Assembly (NCBI GenBank): GCA_001600415.1
Contig: BCJX01000014.1
Location: 268,669 to 332,668 of the forward strand
Source of the DNA: Pascua guehoae
Lineage: Eukaryota > Basidiomycota > Tremellomycetes > Trichosporonales > Trichosporonaceae
Direction of reading: 5' to 3'
Length of the DNA stretch: 64,000 nucleotides
The stretch's first letter is position 1. Every line of letters begins with the position of its first letter. The translations under genes were made by a program, and so were the position numbers. Below are positions 43,718 to 52,192 of the stretch, one piece after another. The notes beneath the pieces are model-generated. The model was not told the DNA's origin. It did not search any database and worked only from the letters and a program-made list of their open reading frames with translations.

Positions 43718-44110
43718 GGTGGGTGCCGTGTGTAGGTTTGTTGTGGGCTGGTCGGATAGGGAGAGAGGGTGTAAATGGGTTAGAGAGCAAAGGACCAAGA
43801 GGTTGGTTGTTGCTGCGCCGCCGGCTTTGAGAAATCAAAACGCACGGCGTGCACGGCACGCACGCCACGCACTCTAGCCCAAACGCGCCCCTGCCAGGCA
43901 GCCAGCCTGCAGCCAGGCAGCATCCAACTGCCAGCTGCCGGCCCAACCGGCCGGCCGCGTTGTCGTCGACCTTGACTTGTGCTCTGTCCCTGTGACGTCG
44001 ATGCCGGAACCAATTGTATCCGCCACAACTCTCCAATTAACACACCTTTTTTTTTCTCCCGTCTCGCACCCAAAGTTCTCTGGCCCGCAAAAAGTTCAAA
44101 CGGCATGCAT
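43718..44110. promoter_or_regulatory. Divergent promoter region, CDS1 / snoRNA host gene
   Basis: About 400 bp between the CDS1 start codon and the putative 5' exon of the non-coding gene. A repeated 'gccaggcagc'/'gccagctgcc' palindromic patch (43890-43955) and a pyrimidine tract (44046-44062) are visible. Specific factors not assigned. Confidence 0.4.
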
Positions 44111-44543
44111 ACTTCTTTCCGTGTTCCATCTCTCCTCTCACGACTTCTCTTCATCCCATCTACGCGCTTGATTTCCTCAATCCACACTGCAAACATCACC
44201 AGCAATGAGACACTGACAGTAAGTCGTCCTTGTCCCCCACCCCCCCACTCTTTCTCTTTCTCTTGTTTGATGAGCATTACAATCCAACTCCTAAAGCTCT
44301 GGTCGTGGGCGTGCGAACCACTAGGTTCCGCGTTGACGATCAGTGCGTGCCCCCGGGTAGGACCGGGATGGCTAGACGACCATTTTTACACATGACCTGA
44401 TACCACTCTTGCGCTCATCTATTGTTTTCGGCAACGTGTAGCTGGCGCTGACATACAGTCTTCTTACCATGAATCAATCGCTCGCTCGCACGCTCACCGC
44501 GTTCTAACTCCTAAGTGAGTATTCTCTTTTCCATTCCTCTCCC

Positions 44544-44639
44544 TAGCGCTGTGACGATAAAACATATACCATACTTTACCTCATTCGTAACCGGCTCAGC
44601 CGCGATTGACGAGAAACTTTCAGCCTTGACTGAGCGCTA
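44544..44639 (+). ncRNA. Intronic C/D-box snoRNA (snR41-like by predicted target)
   Basis: A 96-nt unit lies 29 nt after the donor and 47 nt before the acceptor of intron 2. It has a perfect terminal stem TAGCGC (44544-44549) / GCGCTA (44634-44639), box C GTGACGA (44551-44557) and box D CTGA (44630-44633). Internally there is a C'-like TGACGA after a D'-like CTCA. The 11 nt ending one base before box D (TTTCAGCCTTG) are complementary to the universally conserved 18S rRNA segment CAAGGCTGAAA. The fifth base upstream of box D faces the first G of AAGG. In yeast that G is, from memory, Gm1126, guided by snR41. The RNA would guide 2'-O-methylation of 18S rRNA in the nucleolus. Confidence 0.8.
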
Positions 44640-44780
44640 CCCTCCTTTCCATTTGCTCTGCAAGGGAATCAACGCTGACAGCGTAGCTACTACACAGAAC
44701 TACAATCCACTAGAACCATCCATTCAAAGCCAAGCACTGTACCCTCTCGTAAGTCTCAATCCCCATTTCGCTCTTTTTCT

Positions 44781-44907
44781 GTGATGAAATAATATTCGAT
44801 GGGCGGACAGTATCCAAGTCCCATGCGGGTTTCGGCCCGCTAAACGCCTCGTGTACAAAAGTAGGCGGGGAGGAGGAGTTGGTGAATTCATCGATATCTG
44901 AGATCTT
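44781..44907 (+). ncRNA. Candidate structured RNA in intron 3, box C/D-like
   Basis: Box C GTGATGA (44781-44787) and box D CTGA (44898-44901) face each other across complementary arms: GATGAA with TTCATC, and ATATTCGATG with CATCGATAT. The whole intron core thus folds as one long stem holding a kink-turn-like C/D motif. Inside are two further hairpins (GCGGG/CCCGC and CGCCT/GGCG). Length is about 120 nt. No rRNA target was recognised, so the class is open. Confidence 0.45.
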
Positions 44908-45480
44908 CATCTTGTTGGCGCTTGTTTGAGCCTTGTGCTGACGGAATCGACAGTTGTGTCTACCTGTTGTATTTGGAAGCCAACCCTCCCGTAGTTGTTC
45001 TGCATCGTCGCGTTGCTATCATTCTGAAACTGCGGCTGTTATGCATCAGTGTGCCTATTGCACGTGTTGAAAGAAGAGTGCGCGGATGTTGCTTCAAACT
45101 GTTCGTCTGAGACTTTTCTGGGTATTTACGTAATCGCACAATGGCCCCCTGAGCTATCCACAATGTCAACAAACATCTGCGTCTCGTCAATGAAACCGAA
45201 CCGTGCAAAAGAAGAAACGGACAAAGAATTAGCACGGTGCTAGAGAAATTCACACACATACTGTACCCCCCGCACACACACACACACACGCTCCCTCTTC
45301 TCAGATCTCGCCCCCTACTCCGCCCCGGCCCCCCGACCCACCCCAACTACGCACACACACACAGACACAATATTGCCACACGGTTTGCCACTTGGTTTGT
45401 CTCGAGCAGGATCGCTTTATATAATAGATGGATTCCTCGTCTTTCCTTTATCTCTTGTTCCATCTTCTTCTCCTTTCATT

Positions 45481-46487
45481 ATGCCGGGCCATCCCACTTC
45501 GTCCAAGTCGACTTCAGGCCCGCTCTCCGAATCTGGCGGGAGTGCACCCAACGATACACCTTGGGGCCCTGTTACGCCCGTAGATGGTATCCCCCGATTC
45601 CCACAAGTTGACTTCTCCATCCACCTCCATCTTGCCAAGTTCCTTGAAGGCCGAGAGGCGATGTACCCTTCCCTCGCACGTATATGCTACGACCGCAGGC
45701 GAATGCGCCGCAAGCTTCAACTCCCCCTATCGACGGACCTTGCTCGTGAGGTGGATCATCTCGCAGACACAATGTACGACCACTCTGATGTTACCGTCGA
45801 AGTCGTTGAATTCATCTCGGCTGTGCACGCCGCCAACAAGGCGAGTGAGTGTATTGTGTATCTCGATCGCCACTGACATCAAGTATGTTCCTTCCCGACT
45901 CGTCCACCCACCAACCCCGACGGGAACGGGCAAGATGGTCAAACCGCCCATCCTCAGGAGCATTCCACACCTGCCGACGTTACTCGTGCACCCACCAACC
46001 CCGACGGGAACAGTCAAGATGGTCAAACCGCCCGTCCTCAGGAGGATTTCACACCTGCCGACGCCATGGCCACACTGGCGGACGTAATGCGCGAACTGCG
46101 CGAGGCGAAGGCCCTCCAGCGAATGCGGTAAGCGGCCATTTCCGTGATCAAGAGGCGGTGGTAGACTGACATCCAGCGACACGAACCGTGTTGCATTCAT
46201 CCATGGACTCCCGTTCTCATCGCTGGCCCCAATCGGCCAAGCCAAGGAACAGTTCCGCGCCGAGCACCCGGTAGGTATTACCGTACCGTTCTTTCGCTGC
46301 TAACCTGATTCAGTTCATCTTGTCGACATCCGATGCGATTAACAATGCGTCGGCCCAGCAGTGCCTCGACGAACTCAACTTTTTGGACGTCACTGTGCCG
46401 GAGGGCGCTCCGGTCGAACTGTTGCGCACTCACGTCAAGATTGCCCTGGGAGTCCCGTTAACTGCAACCTCAACCTCGTATTTCTAA
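45481..46487 (+). CDS. Hypothetical protein with internal 28-residue duplication
   Basis: Exons 45481-45844, 45884-46127, 46177-46270 and 46314-46487 give 291 residues, with introns of 39-49 nt. Residues 1-45 are Ser/Pro/Gly-rich. A helical region follows ('SIHLHLAKFLEGREAM', 'YDRRRMRRKLQLPLS'). Exon 2 encodes two 28-residue repeats in tandem (start 'PTNPDGN.QDGQTA.PQE'), which are recent because the DNA copies are also nearly identical. A charged helix ('LADVMRELREAKALQRMR') and a C-terminal domain ('RVAFIHGLPFSSLAPI', 'NNASAQQCLDELNFLDV') complete it. All four junctions keep frame, which supports a real gene. I do not recognise the family. Confidence 0.65.
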
Positions 46488-46881
46488 TGTTGCGCAGCGC
46501 GCAACTATCACCTCACGAGCCCCCTCCCGGGAGCCACCTCACTCCTTACGAGCCCCCTACCAATTGCCTCCATACTTTATGACCTCGACACGTTCCTCAG
46601 CGGCACTTTGTTTGTTTGATGCAAGACAAGATGTACATGTCCAGTAGAGCTGCACCGCAATCTGTGCGACGTGCAAGCCTACCTACCTGCTCAGACCCCC
46701 TTACGATGACCCAGCCCAACCTTCCTGCGACTACCAACGTAGCCTGGGTACTCGGACCCCCCACGGGACCAGGCGGGCGTGTCGCATCTAAGTTTGTTGC
46801 ATCTACCACGACCAACGCATCACCAACAGTCAGCCGGCTCAGCCCCCCCCCCCCCCCCCGGGTAAGAGTTGTTCGGGGTGC
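46488..46881. other. Intergenic between convergent genes; poly-C tract
   Basis: A run of 17 Cs lies at 46843-46859, just beyond the MTP18 stop codon. No gene seen. Confidence 0.5.
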
Positions 46882-47882
46882 TCAAAGCTCGGTCTTGGGG
46901 TTGGGATTCTTGATCAGGCTCTCCTCAATCTTGTCAAACACGGCGTCGACGGCAGTCTCGACCTGGAGTGTGTCAGCCGCCTCGTCCCGACAAAGCAGCA
47001 CAGGCAAACATACAGGGTGGTCAAAGATGTAAGGGAGTGCGGGGACGATGCCGATACCGACGAGCGTCGGTCCCCAGCGCTTGACACCGGGGCTGCTGTT
47101 CCTGAACAACTTTGCGCTCTGCTTGACGGCCGTGTGGATTGTAAAGGCCGGGAAGGCCATGGATGCGAGACCCTGGAAGACTGAGCGACGCACCGCCACC
47201 ATGGTGAGACGTGTGGGCTCTGAAAAGTTGGCCGCCTCGAGCGGGGTGGGACCGTGCTCTTTGGCCTTGTAGGTGGTGAATGCGACATCGCCGATGAGGT
47301 AGGCCCACGAGACACCGTACGCCGCGGTCACTACTGTGAGCAAGAGGCGGTAGCGGACAAAGTAAGTGCGGAGTTGGGGCTCCCTCCCCCCCCAGGACCT
47401 AGTTCGAGTAAACACCCACCGACAGATGGGGGCACGACAGGACGGAACGCCTCTCCAACATCGCTAGCTGGAACATGTCAGTGTTCAAGCGAGGAAATCA
47501 AGATGACATGGCTGTGGCGCGCCCGCGCCACCCCCACGTAAGCCGTCTTGACGCACTGTAAGCGGTGTAACGAGAACCAGCACGGGCAACGTCTCGAATA
47601 CGGCGGAGGTACGCAGCTGGACGTGTCAGCCGTCGGATTCTCAGGGCTCATGGTCCCTCGCTCGTGCTCGCGCGATGCGGCGGGGTCAGCTCAGCTGCGT
47701 ACCGTAACGGACGTTCGAGTCGGTCGAGTCGGCTAGGCCTGTCAGCGCTGGGTGTCCATTGCGGCTCCACTCTTCCGCAGCGCACCATCCTCCTTGACGA
47801 GCGTGTCGAGCTCCTGCTCGCCCTTCTTCTCGACATTCTTCGCGGCCGCCTCGACCTTTTCCGTGGCTGTCGGTGCGGTCAT
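46882..47882 (-). CDS. MTP18: Mitochondrial fission process protein MTP18/MTFP1
   Basis: Six exons: 47882-47786, 47732-47703, 47616-47557, 47467-47420, 47333-47014 and 46962-46882, giving 211 residues. The first exon is Lys/Glu/Ala-rich. Splicing yields 'DADSTDSNVRYAAYLRRIRD', 'GSRYTAYTSDVGEAFRPVVPP' and 'VVTAAYGVSWAYLIGDVAF', then 'SVFQGLASMAFPAFTIHTAV', 'RWGPTLVGIGIVPALPYIFDHPV' and an amphipathic C-terminus. These match the MTFP1 family segments 'YxxEVGEAFR', 'YG.ASSYVLAD' and 'WQALASVAIPGFTIN'. The protein is an inner-membrane factor promoting mitochondrial division. The second exon is only 30 nt, and the last intron is 51 nt and in frame. Confidence 0.92.
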
Positions 47883-50647
47883 TGTTATCGTCTAAGCGGT
47901 GGGGGGCTGTGCGTTGGGAAGAAAAGGTAAGAATCAGTCAAGGAGGTGAAAGTGATAAAGTAAAAAAAAAAAAGTCGAGGACAACCCTAGCAGCTCGTAA
48001 AGTATGCACAGGAGGTGGCCCACTTTCGTCATCATCTGGTGAGTGGGGTTTGCCGATCAGTGATCCAGGCCGCGCACGCTCCAAGGTGGATCCAAGCAAG
48101 TGGCAGCCATTCAGCCATTTAGCCCGCATGGGCAGTGAGTTTGTACCGTCCTTTGCCCGATCACCGAGTGGCTGCCGGTTGTCACTCGTTGGTGTGTGAT
48201 GCCGATTGCGCAATGTTCCACGCCCTATCGCTTCGGGCGGCGGATCCCAGGCCCATCGGCGCCCGCCAACTCGCCAAGATTGAGCCACACCTTCCTCTAC
48301 CAATAACGTTAGAGCTGGTAGACGGTGAGGCGGGAGCTTCTCTATCAAGAGTGAATCAAATGACATGTACATGTGGTCATGGTGATGCATTTCCACGTGC
48401 GCCAAGAAGAAGAGCGGTGGGTGGCGCAGAACCCGGCTGGTGTTTTGGATAAGCTCCCGTTCAGGGTCCTTTTGGTGTGCGTTTGTTGTTTGGGCAACGG
48501 GTGCCTGGGTGCCTGGACGTAATGCCTGAACTGGTAGCAAACTACAGTACTGGCAACAAAGCCCCACAGTGCTCGCAGTGTGGCTCTGGAGCCCGTTGCC
48601 TCGTTCCCAGCTCGACAGGCTTGTGGTGGTTGCCGCGTGTTTCCCTCCCCTCTTTGCCGAGCGGCAGACCGGGGCTCTCGGGCCTTGCCTTGGGATATAG
48701 CTGCCTGGGTGTCGTGCGCCACGTATTTTTAAGGGTGCTAGCTGGGGGGTTCCGCGTCTTGTACCCTAATTTCCTGACGAGCCGCGCGAGACGCTACCGT
48801 AGACCAGTCAATGTGGCGCTCAAAGGTAAATGGGCCGAGGAAACAGTCGCGTCCAAGTTGGACACAGAGAGAGAGAGAGAGGGAGCCAGGGAGGAGAGAG
48901 GAGAGGCGAGGGCCATTTGGTGTCACGGTTTGTTGCCTTTATGGTAACGGTCCCGGAAAGCGAGCGAGCGCCCCCATCGCACCATCGGCTGTTCAACAAG
49001 CAACAAAAGCCATGCATGCCAGGAACACACGCGTGCCCTCCCCCGCCGCCGCCGCCGCCCAAAGCGGGGCTGTGCGTAGCATGCATGCATTGTGGCTCGA
49101 CCGACCTCCCTCTTGGCCTTTGTTAGCCCGTCTCCATCGTCGTCTCTGCCTGTTCCTGCCCCCCCCCTTCCCGGTCCCTCGAGGTCGGATCGCTCGGACC
49201 CCCGTATTTTACACCTGCAGCCAGCCAGAGTCCCCGTGCGGCAACGCCATCGACTAATATCAGATTCTCTCACAGCAGTCGTCTGTTCCTCGTCCTTTGT
49301 CCTCGTGTACCGCGCATTGCAGCCGCCTCGCGGACGGACACTTTGTGCGCTTGCTAGCCCTGGCCGGCCAGGCCCACAGATCTCTCACAGGTCACAGACC
49401 ACCCACCGACCCCCCACCACCCCCCAACCCCCCCAACCCCCAAACCCCCACACCGCCCTTTGCTCTCTTCCCTCGGCCGCCCTCGTTGTCCACCCACCTC
49501 GGTCGTCTGCTCATTGCTACAGACACCCAAGCGCATCTCTGTACACTGTTCTCCTCCAACCTCCCACTCTCCATCTCACTCTCTTGAACCTCCCACTCGT
49601 TCACTCTTGCACTGTCATCGTCGACAACGGTACTATTCTCCTCGTCAGCAGTGCAGACCAGCAGAGAGAAATACCGCGATACTCGGCGAAACGTCTTCCG
49701 ACCCGACAGGACAACAATCTACTCTCCCCCCTCCCTCCCTTTGTCTCTTCTCGCCTTTGTCCACCTCCAAAGGCATTCACTCCGACTTCGCCTGGGAGCT
49801 CTACTCGCCCGGCACCTCCATTTCTCCCCCGATTGATTGATTCCCTCGGGCATCCGCCAACAAGCGTCTGCTGCCTCCTTGCGCACGCGCACGCAACATT
49901 CAGCTCGACCCACGCTCGCCTTTACGACGAGCTGCAGCTGAGCACATAACAACATCCTCCCTCCCACCCACCCACAACCATCCCTTCATCTCTATCCTCC
50001 ACACCAGCATCATCACCAGCGGCTTGATCCAACATGGTCGGTGAGTGGTCGTCTCTGCATGCTCTTCTCCTGTGTCAAGTCTGGTTGCCCCGTCTGCCTG
50101 GCATTGCGAGGTACGAACTCTGTTCGTACCGCCACTTTCCAATGTGCCCATGCCAAACGTCTGGTACTTTTTCCCCTCGCGCACTGCCACCGGCCTGTGA
50201 TGCACCGCCACAACACCATACTAGCAACACCAATGCCGACTTGTACTGTTGCATGGTGGATGATGCGAATAGTCTAAAACAGGTCCTCTTTTGCTTTGCC
50301 AACGGTATTCTTTCCCTCGCATGCTCTGCATGACGGGCACTGCCTCTGCACTGCCAACACGATTGGCGCCAGTTTTGAAACCAAGCACGCTGTCTGGGGC
50401 AAAGCTTGTTGGTCTAGTGCGGCCAGGCAGTCCCGTTAGCCGTTAGCCTGCTTGTTGTCTCCGTCTCATCCACATCCACTTGTTCTCCCTTTGTCCCACT
50501 CGTCCTTCGCTTCCTTCCTCTTCTTCGTTCATCCACTGACATGGTCGCTTCCTCCTCCCGCCATCTCTCTTTTCCTCTACGCACGCACCTCTTGTTCAAC
50601 TCGGACCCCCTTGTTCGTCGTCGGTTTCCTTCAATCCCTTATTCACC
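47883..50647. other. Long intergenic/leader region, no certain gene
   Basis: 2.8 kb. From about 49260 it is strongly C/T-rich, like a long 5' leader of the gene at 50648. At 50034 an ATG is followed after seven bases by a good donor ('atggtcg|gtgagtgg'), so an upstream mini-exon of that gene is possible. I could not identify its acceptor. A purine-rich 'gagagaga' patch lies at 48866-48905. The 285-residue open frame from 49092 is Pro/Ser/Leu low complexity and is not supported. Confidence 0.4.
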
Positions 50648-52192
50648 ATGGACGCGCCCTCACCCGCCAATGATACTCGACAACCTCCTGCGGACGTCGG
50701 AAACGGTTCCCCAATCGCTGCTGCTGTTTTACCGACCGACACACCGTCTCCAGCCCAACCACAAGACGACAATTCGAACCAGAACGCCGGCGACCCCAAC
50801 AACGGGGGGACCGACGGCGGCACGGACAACGGTAACGGTGGCACGGGCAACGGTAACGATGGCACTGGCGAAGGTGACAACCCTGCACCCAGCTCTGACG
50901 CTGGACAGTCCAGCGCCGACAACCAGCCGACGGACAACCCGGGAGACCAGTCATCCAACGTGCCGACAGAAGGTCCGACTTCCAGCCCCAATGTGCCTTC
51001 CTCCATCTCCACTACGCCTGAACCGTCCAGCCCTGCTCCCACCTCGGATCCCGAGCCATCATCTCCTGTCGAGTCATCCTCCACGGCCCAACCGACGTCG
51101 GCCCCCTCGACCCCTGCCCCCACGACCCAATCCACCACTGCCGAGTCGACGGCCAACCCCACCACGGCGGCGCCGAGTGTTGCCCCCACCACGCAGGCGC
51201 CCACGTCGGCCAAACCTACCGTGGTGACTGGCATGTCGAGTATACCGACCGAGATTACCTCGTCGCTGGGGGCAATAACGACCACGGATGCCAATGGCAA
51301 GGTCGTCACGACCAAGCCTAAGGAGCTTACCAACACGATTGTCGGAACCGACGCGGACGGCCGCATTTACACGGTCACACAGGTCGTCATTGGCACCGAG
51401 AACTCTGGCAGCGCAGAGTCTCACGGGCGCTCTGGCTTCTTTGACAACACAGGGGCGGTTGCTGGCGTGTTTGTCGTTGTCGGCCTCGCCGTCACTGCTG
51501 GTGCAATCTTCTTTACCTGGTTTATGCTCCGCCGGCGCCGGCGCCAGCGTCTTGACCGCGACGTTGCCGCAGCTGCAGCTGCAGCGGCGGCGGCCAACCA
51601 CCCCCGCTTCGAGGACGAGGACGACCCGAACATGGGCCAGTACAGTGGCTACTATGCGTCGACCGGCAGCAACCACGACATTGAGCAGCAGCCTCAGACA
51701 GCAATGCGCTATGGCGACTACGAGGACCCCACTGGCGGCTACGACCCGTACGCGGCGAGCCTTGTTCCTCCCGCAGGTCACTCGGACGGCGCGTCTACCA
51801 GGACCGCGCCCGGTGTCGCTGGCTTTGGCGCCGGTGGTGGAGGCTACTATGACGCCAACGGCGCCAACGGTGTCGACTACTCGCAACCCGCAGACGGCCA
51901 GGGCTACAGCGACCCGCAGTACGACGCACCTGCGCAGCACGGATACTCTGGCTTGGACACAAGCTCGCCGAGCGAGGGTCCACAGCAGCAGCACGGCTAC
52001 TTTTTCAGCGAGCACGAAAGCGGGCCAGTCTACACGTACCAGCCCGACACCCGCGACAACCAGGCGGGGTACTCTGGATACCAGAGCCCGCCCCCGATGG
52101 GCGCTCCACTCGAACGGCCGCTGAGCATTGGCTCGGTGGCCAGCGGACCCAACACGGGAGTCAAGCGCGCACTGACGGTCACGAATGCGTAA
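50648..52192 (+). CDS. Single-pass membrane protein with Ser/Thr/Pro-rich ectodomain
   Basis: Single exon, 514 residues from the ATG at 50648. Residues 1-215 are Asp/Asn/Gly- then Ser/Thr/Pro-rich, as in heavily O-mannosylated cell-surface stalks. A short 'TIVGTDADGRIYTVTQVVIG' block precedes one transmembrane helix at about 268-291 ('AVAGVFVVVGLAVTAGAIFF') with an 'RRRRRQR' stop-transfer. The cytoplasmic part has a poly-Ala run and Tyr/Gly/Gln-rich low complexity and ends 'VKRALTVTNA'. The layout resembles fungal wall-stress sensors and SKG6/Mid2-type proteins. No signal peptide is present from this ATG, so either topology is type III or a signal-coding upstream exon was missed. Function not assignable. 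Confidence 0.72.
   Translation: MDAPSPANDTRQPPADVGNGSPIAAAVLPTDTPSPAQPQDDNSNQNAGDPNNGGTDGGTDNGNGGTGNGNDGTGEGDNPAPSSDAGQSSADNQPTDNPGDQSSNVPTEGPTSSPNVPSSISTTPEPSSPAPTSDPEPSSPVESSSTAQPTSAPSTPAPTTQSTTAESTANPTTAAPSVAPTTQAPTSAKPTVVTGMSSIPTEITSSLGAITTTDANGKVVTTKPKELTNTIVGTDADGRIYTVTQVVIGTENSGSAESHGRSGFFDNTGAVAGVFVVVGLAVTAGAIFFTWFMLRRRRRQRLDRDVAAAAAAAAAANHPRFEDEDDPNMGQYSGYYASTGSNHDIEQQPQTAMRYGDYEDPTGGYDPYAASLVPPAGHSDGASTRTAPGVAGFGAGGGGYYDANGANGVDYSQPADGQGYSDPQYDAPAQHGYSGLDTSSPSEGPQQQHGYFFSEHESGPVYTYQPDTRDNQAGYSGYQSPPPMGAPLERPLSIGSVASGPNTGVKRALTVTNA

Larger units (their letters stand above)
44110..45110 (+). ncRNA. Spliced non-coding snoRNA host gene (ends approximate)
   Basis: Three consensus introns in a row, but no coding frame across the exons: 44219-44458, 44515-44686 and 44749-44953. 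Donors are GTAAGT, GTGAGT and GTAAGT. Acceptors follow CTGAC branch motifs ('gctgacatacag', 'gctgacagcgtag', 'gctgacggaatcgacag'). Internal exons are only 56 nt (44459-44514) and 62 nt (44687-44748). The ATG just before intron 1 opens a frame of three codons. The introns (240, 172, 205 nt) are two to five times the local norm and each contains structured sequence. Intron 2 holds a C/D-box snoRNA. The pattern of non-conserved short exons and RNA-bearing introns is that of snoRNA host genes. Transcript ends are estimates. Confidence 0.7.

Noticed and set aside
49092..49949. 285-residue plus-strand frame
   Set aside because: Low-complexity Pro/Ser/Leu translation of a pyrimidine-rich leader; no domain and no codon pattern.
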